A stretch of DNA of 15,681 nt, taken from an uncultured bacterium (GTDB taxonomy: Bacteria > Cyanobacteriota > Vampirovibrionia > Gastranaerophilales > Gastranaerophilaceae). Position 1 is the first letter of the stretch, and each line of letters opens with the position of its first letter. Made by a program: the position numbers and the translations under genes. The stretch spans positions 1 through 15,681 of the forward strand of contig USHE01000021.1 in assembly GCA_900554385.1 (NCBI GenBank). Reading direction: 5' to 3'. Below are positions 6,941 through 15,251 of the stretch, in pieces. The notes under the pieces are model-generated. The model was not told the origin of the DNA. It ran no database searches and saw only the letters and a program-made list of their open reading frames with translations.

Positions 6941-7156
6941 TTATTCGTTTTCAGGTTTTTCAAATTTTATTTTATAGCCTAAAATTTCTGCAAGAAATTT
7001 CATTTCGTCGTATTTCATAGAACTGTTTACTAGTTTTTGTGACAGGCTGTGGACTGTATATTTTTTACCGGACTGGATTTCGGCTTCTTTTGCAAGTTCA
7101 GTCAGTGTCATTTTCTCTTTTACAAGTAAAATTTTTAAGTCTTCCCTAACGCTCAT
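6941..7156 (-). CDS. small HTH-type (XRE/Cro-like) putative DNA-binding protein
   Basis: 71 residues, not recognised as a named protein. The pattern EDLKILLVKEKMTLTELAKEAEIQSGKKYTVHSLSQKL (split over about residues 5-42), followed by MKYDEMKFLAEILGYKIKFEKPE, resembles short helix-turn-helix proteins seen in Firmicutes and phage genomes, in which an LTELA helix and a Thr-Val-His-Ser-Leu recognition helix precede a conserved I/L-L-G-Y-K/E-I. The ATG at 7156 has no clear ribosome-binding site; a TATAAT on the - strand at 7171-7166 would give a transcript with almost no leader. The gene diverges from the pilin gene at 7288 with 131 bp between the two starts, so it could act on that promoter. A MITE-like element lies just downstream. 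Function is inferred from fold only. Confidence 0.65.
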   Translation of the reverse strand: MSVREDLKILLVKEKMTLTELAKEAEIQSGKKYTVHSLSQKLVNSSMKYDEMKFLAEILGYKIKFEKPENE

Positions 7157-7187
7157 AATAATATGATTATATAATTTTCAATAATTC

Positions 7188-7216
7188 TTGACATCTTTTG
7201 ATAAAGTTATTATAAT
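7188..7216 (+). promoter_or_regulatory. perfect-consensus sigma70 promoter for the pilin-like gene
   Basis: TTGACA (7188-7193), 17-bp spacer, TATAAT (7211-7216): both boxes and the spacing match the consensus exactly. Transcription would start near 7223, leaving a leader of about 65 nt that ends in GAGGAG before ATG 7288. The region also lies in front of the divergent HTH gene. Confidence 0.8.
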
Positions 7217-7287
7217 ATTCAATAAATATATTGAAATTTATCTAAAGATATATAAAATTTCAGTACAAAACTTAATGAGGAGAAATT

Positions 7288-7956
7288 ATGAGGAAAGGTT
7301 TTACGCTGGCAGAGGTGCTGATTACGCTTGGTATAATTGGGATTGTTGCATTAATGACCCTGCCTGCACTGATTGAAAATCACCAGCGTAAAACTTTATA
7401 TTCACAATTTAAGAAGTCTTATGGGGTTTTTCAAACTGCTTTAAATACAGTGAATGCAGAGAATGGGATTGTGTATGAATGTTATGCTGCCTCTTTTTTT
7501 TCAAATCGGTGGGAGACTCGTTCTGAGCAGTGTGAAGATCTTTGGACTAATGTGTTAGCAAAATACAAAATTTTAAAAGAATGCGGATACAATAAACCCG
7601 GTTGTAAAGGAAAAGATATTTTGCCTGCTTATAAGACAAAAGCTCAAGTGTTAGCCAGTGGTGGAAAAACAAATGAAAAATATCCTGCTTGTAATTTCCC
7701 TATGGGTGAGTATACAGGTTATTACCTTAATGATGGTTCTTTGTTATATGTATATAATTACCCTTCTTTTAATGGACTTTCTATTACATTTGCTCTGGAT
7801 GTAAATGGCAAGAAAGGTCCAAATAAATGGGGATATGACATGTTTTACTTAACTTTATACCGAAAGAAGTCCACTGCTTTAACTCTGGGACTTACAGGTA
7901 TTTGTGAGCTTATTGAAAAAGACGGTTATTCTGCTGAAGAAATGATGCTTAAGTAA
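7288..7956 (+). CDS. type IV pilin-like / pseudopilin protein (pilin A)
   Basis: 222 residues with a class III (prepilin) signal: M-R-K-G, then FTLAEVLITLGIIGIVALMTLP. Cleavage by prepilin peptidase is expected after Gly4, leaving an N-terminal Phe and Glu at mature position 5, followed by one hydrophobic helix (to about residue 26). The globular part has six cysteines and the segment FALDVNGKKGPNKWGYDMFYL, whose D-x-N-G...P-N-x-x-G-x-D-x-F pattern recurs in the second pilin gene here (11189-11881). The role could be a minor pilin, pseudopilin of a secretion or uptake machine, or a surface-exposed filament subunit; no assembly genes are nearby to decide. The start is supported by GAGGAG 5 nt upstream and by the consensus promoter at 7188-7216. 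It ends 16 bp from the convergent tgt stop, with no terminator seen between them. Confidence 0.85.
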   Translation: MRKGFTLAEVLITLGIIGIVALMTLPALIENHQRKTLYSQFKKSYGVFQTALNTVNAENGIVYECYAASFFSNRWETRSEQCEDLWTNVLAKYKILKECGYNKPGCKGKDILPAYKTKAQVLASGGKTNEKYPACNFPMGEYTGYYLNDGSLLYVYNYPSFNGLSITFALDVNGKKGPNKWGYDMFYLTLYRKKSTALTLGLTGICELIEKDGYSAEEMMLK

Positions 7957-7972
7957 TCTACATACAGGCGAG

Positions 7973-9636
<1,664 letters not shown>

Positions 9637-9700
9637 GTTGTTTTCCTCCATATACAGCAAGTGTAGCATAAATTAAAGAAAAAAGCTATTTGTTATTGTC

Positions 9701-9842
9701 AGTAATGTATAACATATTTACACTAAATATCTTATAAATCGTCACCCTGAACTTGTCTCAGGGTCTCAAATATAACAGATGCTGAAACGAGTTCAGCATG
9801 ACAGTTTTGACTGCATCCGATGTAAACTTGTTATACCTTACC
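9701..9842 (-). mobile_element. MITE-like element, copy 2 (142 bp, inverted) with 8-bp target-site duplication
   Basis: Reverse-complement copy of the element at 6780-6920, with roughly 13 substitutions and one 1-nt indel by hand alignment (about 90% identity). One end is perfect (GTTATACCTTACC, 9830-9842); the other has two changes (AGTAATGTATAAC, 9701-9713). The direct repeat TTATTGTC flanks it at 9693-9700 and 9843-9850. The same two internal hairpins are present at 9744-9764 (innermost pair lost) and 9779-9799. The right duplication contains the stop codon and last Gln codon of the MATE gene, so insertion occurred at the very end of that gene without changing the protein. It lies 65 bp upstream of the ndk start. 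Confidence 0.9.
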
Positions 9843-11162
9843 TTATTGTCCAAATTCCAGTTTTAATTTTTTCAAATATCTGAACAGCATAAAAAGCATA
9901 AGCATGCAAAGTACTATCGCTGCAAACAAAAGTCCAAACCAGAAACCTTTAAGCATAAGACCTTTATTCAGAGCAAGCCAGTACCCGCACGGAATTGAAA
10001 TGAGCCAGTAGCCTACAAAGTTTGCGATTAAAACAATTTTTGTTTTTTTGATACCTTTGTAAATACCTGCAAGTGCTACCTGTAATCCGTCAAAGATTTG
10101 GAAAATTGAAACTATATATAAAACGGGTACACAGATTTTTATAAGTGTAATATCTTTTGTGAACAGGCTCACAAGAAAATGCGGGAACGAACAGAAGATT
10201 ACGGCACTGCACATCATAAATCCTACTGACAAAAGAATACCGATAACTGAGTAATTTTTTAATTCAGGGAAGTGCTTTGCTCCGTTTGCAAATCCGACCT
10301 TAACTGCAATTGCGTTTGATATTGCCAACGGTACCATAAACGAAACCGTTGTAAGAGTACAGATAAGGTTTTGTGCCGCTGCATAGACACCGGCAACTCT
10401 GCCCATAAATATTGCGATACTATTGAACGCAATAAATTCTACAAGTATTGCTAATGAGATAGGAAGCCCTATAGTCATCAAGTTTTTGTAGTAGCGTTTG
10501 TCGTGGTAATTTCTGAACCGCATAAGTCCAAGACAATAAAACAACAGCGCAAGTCCCATAAAATATCTAACGGTAAAACTTGCAATAGCCAGTCCTATTG
10601 CGCCCATAGAAGGTATTGGTCCAAGCCCGAAGACAAATATAAGATTTAAAATTACGTTTAAAAATACGCAAATTACAGTAACCAAATTTGGTACAACTAC
10701 AATTTCGAAAGCTTGTAAAAATTCTTTTAATGACGCATGCAAATATGCTCCAAAAGTTGAAAAAGCTGTTATGAACATGTATTGTTTGATATCCGGAACG
10801 AGTTTTTCTTCAAAGTGCATAAGATCAATGAGCGGAATAGATGCCAAAACAAAAAACATTGTTATGAGAGCAAGTATCATGGAAAATCTAATAGTTGGGA
10901 AAAAGTATTTTTTTGCAGATTTTCTTTCCCCTCTAATGTTAGATAGTATGGGTGACACGCTAGCAATAAGCCCTATTCCGAAAGTCATAATACAATTTGT
11001 GATAGCAGTTGCGATACTAATCGCTGCGAGAGTATCCGTAGAGTGTCTGCCAGCAATTAGAACATCTCCGGCACCAATCAATATAAAGCCCAAATTTCCC
11101 ATAATTATGGGCAGGGCAATGTTTAATAATTCTTTTGCGTAATATTTTACTGATTTTTTCAT
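9843..11162 (-). CDS. MATE family multi-antimicrobial/organic cation efflux transporter
   Basis: 439 residues with about 12 hydrophobic helices, in the MATE (NorM/MatE) fold: two similar six-helix halves that exchange Na+ or H+ for drugs, dyes or metabolites. Recognisable segments are ELLNIALPIIMGNLGFILIG (about 11-30), DVLIAGRHSTDTLAAISIA, GIGLIASVSPILSNIRGERK and the second-half repeat beginning KNLMTIGLPISLAILVEFIA and AQNLICTLTTVSFMVPLAIS. The substrate cannot be told. A TTG at 11183 extends the frame, but a TATAAT (11177-11172 on the - strand) lies between the two, so ATG 11162 is chosen; this leaves almost no leader and no ribosome-binding site. The upstream pilin gene ends 26 bp before it on the same strand, so joint transcription is possible. 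The stop codon lies inside the MITE target-site duplication. Confidence 0.88.
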   Translation of the reverse strand: MKKSVKYYAKELLNIALPIIMGNLGFILIGAGDVLIAGRHSTDTLAAISIATAITNCIMTFGIGLIASVSPILSNIRGERKSAKKYFFPTIRFSMILALITMFFVLASIPLIDLMHFEEKLVPDIKQYMFITAFSTFGAYLHASLKEFLQAFEIVVVPNLVTVICVFLNVILNLIFVFGLGPIPSMGAIGLAIASFTVRYFMGLALLFYCLGLMRFRNYHDKRYYKNLMTIGLPISLAILVEFIAFNSIAIFMGRVAGVYAAAQNLICTLTTVSFMVPLAISNAIAVKVGFANGAKHFPELKNYSVIGILLSVGFMMCSAVIFCSFPHFLVSLFTKDITLIKICVPVLYIVSIFQIFDGLQVALAGIYKGIKKTKIVLIANFVGYWLISIPCGYWLALNKGLMLKGFWFGLLFAAIVLCMLMLFMLFRYLKKLKLEFGQ

Positions 11163-11188
11163 TATGTTTTTATTATATCGCAAAAGAT

Positions 11189-11881
11189 TTATTTTGGAAG
11201 GTTTTTAAAGTAGTCTGTTTCTGTGAAAGCTTTATATGTACACGAAGCTCCATTTAGTCCATTCGTAGATGTTTTCGAGCAAAAAATATCCATGTCTGTA
11301 TAACGAGTTCCTTGTGTACCCATTGGTAGTAATTTTCCGCTTTTTTCTTCTATGTTAAAACTGAATAAATCATGTCCGTATAGGTTGGGTTTTTTATATG
11401 GTCCATTTATATCAATCGTTAAGATTATACCGAAACCTGGTGTGTTGCATTCAATAAGTAGAAGTATGTTATTTGTAAGTATGTATTTCCCTTCATCATA
11501 AATGAGATTACCTCCTCTTTTTAAATTTTGAGTTTTATTAAAGTTTTTGTAAGTTTTGAATGTTGAATTTCCAATTCCATTTTCTAAGTCTGAATCCATG
11601 CATTGGGTGTTTTCTGAGCATTTTATGGTCGCTTTAAAGTATTTTATAAATTCTTTTCCAAAAGTTTGTTCTGGATAATTTGCTTGATTTGCAATAATAC
11701 CGGTATCTGCTTGCATTCTCTGCAGAGCTTGTTGAAGTATTGAATATGAAGCTTTTAGCTGTGTTTCTAATTCTTTTGCCTTTGTATTATTAATAACTGT
11801 TGGCAGAGTCATTGCAGCAACAATACCAATTATACCAAGTGTGATTAATACCTCTGCAAGTGTAAAAGCTTTTGTTCTCAT
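11189..11881 (-). CDS. type IV pilin-like / pseudopilin protein (pilin B)
   Basis: 230 residues. The N-terminus M-R-T-K-A then FTLAEVLITLGIIGIVAAMTLP is a prepilin signal with Ala, not Gly, at the -1 position, Phe at +1 and Glu at +5, followed by one hydrophobic helix. The globular part has five cysteines and a segment LTIDINGPYKKPNLYGHDLF that parallels the one in pilin A (D-x-N-G...P-N-x-x-G-x-D-x-F), so the two are distant paralogs of one family. It may be a minor pilin or pseudopilin; no export ATPase, platform protein or prepilin peptidase gene is in view. GGGG lies 9-10 nt before the ATG. It diverges from the XRE gene at 11997 (115 bp between starts) and precedes the MATE gene by 26 bp. 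Confidence 0.83.
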   Translation of the reverse strand: MRTKAFTLAEVLITLGIIGIVAAMTLPTVINNTKAKELETQLKASYSILQQALQRMQADTGIIANQANYPEQTFGKEFIKYFKATIKCSENTQCMDSDLENGIGNSTFKTYKNFNKTQNLKRGGNLIYDEGKYILTNNILLLIECNTPGFGIILTIDINGPYKKPNLYGHDLFSFNIEEKSGKLLPMGTQGTRYTDMDIFCSKTSTNGLNGASCTYKAFTETDYFKNLPK

Positions 11882-11912
11882 TTTTAACTACCCCATAGTT
11901 ATAATATACTTG

Positions 11913-11924
11913 TAATCATGATTA
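11913..11924. promoter_or_regulatory. 12-bp palindrome, candidate operator between pilin B and the XRE gene
   Basis: TAATCATGATTA is a perfect dyad located in the 115-bp divergent gap. The adjoining 10-mer ATGATTATAT (11918-11927) also occurs at 7163-7172, in the other divergent HTH-pilin gap. A role as operator is inference; the region is AT-rich. Confidence 0.3.
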
Positions 11925-11996
11925 TATATGAGTTTTAAATATATTATACTATCGGATAGTTTATATTTTACAAAAATTTACTTTACACTATATGTT

Positions 11997-12233
11997 ATGG
12001 GTAAAAAAACATTCAGATTTGATATTATTCTTGCACGTAAATTCGGGGAGAGGATTAAATCCTTGAGAGCAGCAAAAGGTACTACTCAGGAAGAACTTGC
12101 CTTTGTTGCGAATATTTCTCCGAGTTATATGAGTGCTATTGAAAGAGGCATTACAGATACAACTATTTCAACGGCAAAAAGACTTGCAAAAGCTTTGCAG
12201 GTCGAATTGCATGAATTATTTATTTTTAATTAA
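11997..12233 (+). CDS. small XRE-family helix-turn-helix regulator (XRE-1)
   Basis: 78 residues that are essentially one Cro/C1-type HTH domain: FGERIKSLRAAKGTTQEELAFVANISPSYMSAIERG (about residues 15-50), then STAKRLAKALQVELHELF. The TTQEELA helix and the SPSYMSAIERG recognition helix are typical. The frame is open from 11928, but the leading 23 residues (SFKYIILSDSLYF...) do not look like coding sequence; ATG 11997 gives a normal start MGKKTFRF. No clear ribosome-binding site or promoter was found. It diverges from pilin B and converges on the second XRE gene, with only 6 bp between their stop codons. It could control itself or pilin B; the target is unknown. Confidence 0.85.
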   Translation: MGKKTFRFDIILARKFGERIKSLRAAKGTTQEELAFVANISPSYMSAIERGITDTTISTAKRLAKALQVELHELFIFN

Positions 12234-12239
12234 TCTAAG

Positions 12240-12452
12240 TTAAAAATCCAAAAGGTCTGAGAGTGTTATTCCTAGTCCATCGGCAAGTTTCTTTAATGTT
12301 CCAAGACTCGGTGAACGTTCCATTCTTTCTAAACGTCCTATGTAAGTACGATCAAGATTGCAAATAAGAGCTAGACCCTCTTGAGTAAGTCCTCTCTGGG
12401 TTCTCATTCGTTTTATTTTATTTGAAAATTGTCTGAGTAAGTTTGTTGACAT
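12240..12452 (-). CDS. small XRE-family helix-turn-helix regulator (XRE-2)
   Basis: 70 residues from ATG 12452 (MSTNLLRQF), one HTH_XRE domain: IKRMRTQRGLTQEGLALICNLDRTYIGRLERMERSPSLGTLKKLADGLGITLSDLL, here described in pieces: helix 1 IKRMRTQRG, helices 2-3 LTQEGLALICNLDRTYIGRLER, helices 4-5 SLGTLKKLADGLGITLSDLL. The Thr-Tyr-Ile-Gly-x-x-E-R recognition helix is a common one in this family. The frame extends to a TTG at 12494, but the ATG at 12452 begins a domain of normal size. It is related to XRE-1 across its whole length and points towards it. A possible promoter lies at 12526-12555, leaving a leader of about 70 nt. The DNA target is unknown. Confidence 0.82.
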   Translation of the reverse strand: MSTNLLRQFSNKIKRMRTQRGLTQEGLALICNLDRTYIGRLERMERSPSLGTLKKLADGLGITLSDLLDF

Positions 12453-12525
12453 ACTCAAAATATATGCGAAGCAGTATTGAACGTCGACCGCCAAATGTCA
12501 CTCTATTAGACTATTTCCCTTTATT

Positions 12526-12555
12526 ATTATAATCTATAAAACTCTTATAATTCAA
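12526..12555 (-). promoter_or_regulatory. putative promoter for XRE-2
   Basis: On the - strand, TTGAAT (12555-12550) and TATAAT (12531-12526) are separated by 18 bp. It lies downstream of the accC terminator hairpin, so XRE-2 is probably transcribed separately from efp-accB-accC. Confidence 0.4.
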
Positions 12556-12576
12556 TTAGGCAAACGGCTATAATTT

Positions 12577-12605
12577 AAAAAGCCCGAAATTTAATCGGGC
12601 TTTTT
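12577..12605 (-). terminator. rho-independent terminator of the efp-accB-accC run
   Basis: An 11-bp stem (AAAAAGCCCGA / TCGGGCTTTTT) with a 7-nt A/T loop, located 8 bp after the accC stop on the - strand and followed there by TTTTT. The mirrored T-run on the + strand could also work in that direction. Confidence 0.85.
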
Positions 12606-12612
12606 AGATATT

Positions 12613-13968
12613 TTATTTTGTTTTACCTGTTCTTTTATAGAAATCTTCAATAAATCCCGTATTGAAGTTTCCGCTGATAAATACCGGATCTTCGATAATT
12701 GACTGGTGGAACGGTATTGTTGTTTCTATTCCTGTAATGACATATTCTTTTAATGCTCTGTACATTCTGCGTCTTGCTTCATTACGAGTGCGTCCCCAGC
12801 AAATCAATTTTCCAATCATAGAGTCGTAATAAGGCGGAATTGAGTAATCCTGATATACGTGAGAATCCACTCTTACACCAAAACCGCCCGGAGTTACGTA
12901 ACCTGTAATTTGTCCCGGATTTGGCATGAAATCTTTTTCAGGATTTTCCGCGTTAATACGGCATTCTATTGCGTGTCCTCTTAAGATAATTTCATCTTGA
13001 GTGAAATCTAATTTTTCACCTGCAGCTACCATAATTTGTTCTCTAACCAAATCTACATTTGAAATCATTTCGGATACGCAATGTTCAACTTGAATTCTGG
13101 TATTCATTTCCATAAAGTACCATTTACCGTCATGGTCAAGCAAGAATTCACATGTTCCTGCGCCTTCGTAATTGATTGCTTTTGCTGCGCGAACAGCCGC
13201 AGCCCCCATTTCTTTACGGGTTGCTTCATCAATAGCCGGTGAAGGTGCTTCTTCCAATAATTTCTGATGGCGTCTTTGGATTGAACAATCTCTTTCGCCT
13301 AAGTGAACAACATTTCCGTATTGGTCGCCGAGAATTTGTACTTCTATGTGGCGTGGATTTTCTAAGAATTTTTCAGCATAAACGTCAGGATTTCCAAAGA
13401 AATTTTGAGCTTCTGATTGGCAGAGATTCATGTTTGTTTCAACTTCATCATCGCTTCTGACAATTCTCATCCCTTTTCCGCCGCCGCCTGCTGTAGCTTT
13501 CAAAATGATAGGGTATCCAGCTTTTTTAGCGAATTCTTTTACTTCCTGCGGAGTTTTCAAGATTCCAGTACCAGGGGTAACCGGCACGTTATTTTCAATC
13601 ATTGTTTTTCTTGCAGTGGCTTTGTCCCCCATTTTTCTCATAGCTTCGGCTGTTGGACCGATAAACTTAATGCCGTGTTTTTCGCAAATTTCAGCAAAAT
13701 CAGCTCTTTCGGACATGAAACCGTAGCCCGGGTGGATTGCGTCAGCACCTGAAACCAGTGCAGCAGAAATAATTGCAGGTATGCTCAAGTAACTTTTTGC
13801 GCTTTGAGCAGGTCCGATACAATATGCTTCTGTAGCCAGTCTAACGTGAAGCGAGTTTGCGTCTGCCTGAGAATAGATTGCAACAGTTGGAATTCCTATT
13901 TCTCTGCAGGCTCTAATTATTCTTACCGCAATTTCACCGCGGTTTGCAATTAATACTTTTTTAAACAT
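12613..13968 (-). CDS. accC: acetyl-CoA carboxylase, biotin carboxylase subunit
   Basis: ATP-grasp enzyme that carboxylates the biotin carried by AccB with bicarbonate, the first half-reaction of malonyl-CoA synthesis for fatty acids. 451 residues, normal length. Seen: [20 protein letters not shown] (1-20), [11 protein letters not shown] (78-87), the glycine-rich ATP loop [14 protein letters not shown] (157-170), HIEVQILGD (207-215), [20 protein letters not shown] (225-244), [12 protein letters not shown] (285-296) with the metal-binding Glu and Asn and the bicarbonate/biotin-site Arg and Glu residues, and [13 protein letters not shown] (331-343). AAGGGA lies about 9 nt before the ATG. It is the last gene of efp-accB-accC; carboxyltransferase subunits accA and accD are not in the window. 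Confidence 0.98.
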   Translation of the reverse strand: MFKKVLIANRGEIAVRIIRACREIGIPTVAIYSQADANSLHVRLATEAYCIGPAQSAKSYLSIPAIISAALVSGADAIHPGYGFMSERADFAEICEKHGIKFIGPTAEAMRKMGDKATARKTMIENNVPVTPGTGILKTPQEVKEFAKKAGYPIILKATAGGGGKGMRIVRSDDEVETNMNLCQSEAQNFFGNPDVYAEKFLENPRHIEVQILGDQYGNVVHLGERDCSIQRRHQKLLEEAPSPAIDEATRKEMGAAAVRAAKAINYEGAGTCEFLLDHDGKWYFMEMNTRIQVEHCVSEMISNVDLVREQIMVAAGEKLDFTQDEIILRGHAIECRINAENPEKDFMPNPGQITGYVTPGGFGVRVDSHVYQDYSIPPYYDSMIGKLICWGRTRNEARRRMYRALKEYVITGIETTIPFHQSIIEDPVFISGNFNTGFIEDFYKRTGKTK

Positions 13969-13993
13969 ATACTCAATCCCTTGTAAAATAAAT

Positions 13994-14026
13994 AAAGGTT
14001 GAACGAAAATTAAACGTTCAACCTTT
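13994..14026 (-). promoter_or_regulatory. strong hairpin in the accB-accC gap
   Basis: A perfect 12-bp stem (AAAGGTTGAACG / CGTTCAACCTTT) with a 9-nt A/T loop, starting 11 bp after the accB stop and ending about 25 bp before accC. It is followed on the - strand by ATTTATTTTAC, an imperfect U-tract, so it may be a partial terminator, a processing site or a 3'-end stabiliser. Confidence 0.65.
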
Positions 14027-14037
14027 AGACTTTTAAA

Positions 14038-14484
14038 CTATTCTATATACATTAAAACTTGACCGAATTCGACAGGTTGACCGTCTTTTACGCAAATTTC
14101 AACAATTTTGCCTGAAACTTCGGCTTCAATTTCGTTCATTAATTTCATAGCTTCAACTATGCAGACAACATCGCCCTGAGAAACTGTTTGACCAACTTCT
14201 ACGAACGGTTTTGCATCAGGTGATGGTGCGCTGTAGAATGTGCCTACCATTGGATAAGTCTGTGGTTTTCCTTTTTTTACAGGTTCCGCTGGCTGAGCGG
14301 CAGTTTGTGCAGGTTGAGCAGCCGGTGCTGCAGCTTGAACTGCAGGCGCAGCAGCAACAGGTGCAACAACAATATCTTTTCTGATTGTAATTGCCTGTTC
14401 GCCGTCTTCAAGAGAAATTTCTGTTAAAGAATTTTCTGCAAGTATTTTTGCTAATTTATCAACATATTCAATATCAAATTTCAT
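14038..14484 (-). CDS. accB: acetyl-CoA carboxylase, biotin carboxyl carrier protein
   Basis: Carries biotin between AccC and the carboxyltransferase. 148 residues, in three parts: a short N-terminal segment (1-40, [15 protein letters not shown]...), a flexible Ala/Pro/Gln linker (about 41-70), and a C-terminal biotinyl domain (about 75-148) containing [17 protein letters not shown] and the modification site EAMKLMNE with Lys114 as the biotinylated residue. AAAGG about 9 nt upstream supports ATG 14484. It lies 33 bp downstream of efp and 69 bp upstream of accC, the latter gap holding a strong hairpin. The efp-accB pairing is one I associate with cyanobacteria and several other phyla. Confidence 0.97.
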   Translation of the reverse strand: MKFDIEYVDKLAKILAENSLTEISLEDGEQAITIRKDIVVAPVAAAPAVQAAAPAAQPAQTAAQPAEPVKKGKPQTYPMVGTFYSAPSPDAKPFVEVGQTVSQGDVVCIVEAMKLMNEIEAEVSGKIVEICVKDGQPVEFGQVLMYIE

Positions 14485-14517
14485 TTATTTTGCCTTTCTA
14501 ACTTGTTATTGTGTGGC

Positions 14518-15075
14518 TTACACCCTGTCAAGGTATTCGTTGCTTCTGGTGTCAACGCGGATTACATCTCCGTTTTGAACGAAGAACGGAACGTTAACAA
14601 CTGCGCCTGTTTCTAATTTAGCAGGCTTAGTTCCGCCTTGAGCGGTATTTCCTTTTTCTGCCGGAGGTGTATCAACAACTTCAAGTTCTACGTGAGCAGG
14701 AATATCAATACCGATAATTCTGCTGTCGTGCATAAGAACCTGTACAACCATATTTTCTTTCAAGTATTTAATACCGTCGCCGATATGGTCTTCCGGAATT
14801 TGCAATTGTTCATAGCTTTCATTATCCATCATAACGTATTCATTGCCTTCTTTGTAAAGGTATTGCATTTCACGTCTGTCAAGCATAGCTTTTGCAACTT
14901 TTTCACCGGCACGGAATGTTTTTTCAACAACCTGACCTGTTTCAACGTTTTTGAGTTTAGATCTTACGAATGCTGCACCTTTACCCGGTTTTACGTGTAA
15001 GAATTCCACAACTGACCATAAGCCGTTGTCTAATTGAAGCGTCAAGCCTGTTTTTAAATCGTTTACTGAAATCAT
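14518..15075 (-). CDS. efp: translation elongation factor P
   Basis: Binds the ribosome between the P and E sites and helps peptide-bond formation at polyproline stretches. 185 residues, normal length, with the three beta-barrel domains of the family: an N-terminal KOW-like domain (residues 1-62), a middle OB domain (about 65-128) and a C-terminal OB domain (about 130-185, ending NEYLDRV). The tip loop reads [10 protein letters not shown] with Lys32 at the position that is modified (lysylated, hydroxylated or otherwise) in many bacteria; the modifying enzyme is not visible here. AAGGGG about 9 nt upstream supports ATG 15075. It is the first gene of efp-accB-accC. Confidence 0.98.
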   Translation of the reverse strand: MISVNDLKTGLTLQLDNGLWSVVEFLHVKPGKGAAFVRSKLKNVETGQVVEKTFRAGEKVAKAMLDRREMQYLYKEGNEYVMMDNESYEQLQIPEDHIGDGIKYLKENMVVQVLMHDSRIIGIDIPAHVELEVVDTPPAEKGNTAQGGTKPAKLETGAVVNVPFFVQNGDVIRVDTRSNEYLDRV

Positions 15076-15117
15076 ATTTTTCCCCTTATAAAATAATAAT
15101 TTAACTTTTGTAAGAAA

Positions 15118-15145
15118 ATCTTATCATAAACATTAAAAACTTCAA
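15118..15145 (-). promoter_or_regulatory. putative sigma70 promoter for efp-accB-accC
   Basis: On the - strand, TTGAAG (15145-15140), a 16-bp spacer, and TAAGAT (15123-15118), giving a leader of about 35 nt before the ATG at 15075. By-eye call in an AT-rich gap. Confidence 0.45.
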
Positions 15146-15251
15146 ATATTTGTTACAATTTGGCTTATTATTATTAACAAAGTAGCAAAAAAGTTTTTTA
15201 CGAGTTATCATGTATGGTATCAAATTCTTCAAGTTTATAAGGAGTGTGTGT

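Noticed and set aside
13239..13752. Several + strand frames opposite accC, and similar frames opposite apt, GT2, tgt, efp and MATE
   Set aside because: They are shadows of well-conserved - strand genes, without their own ribosome-binding sites or recognisable domains.
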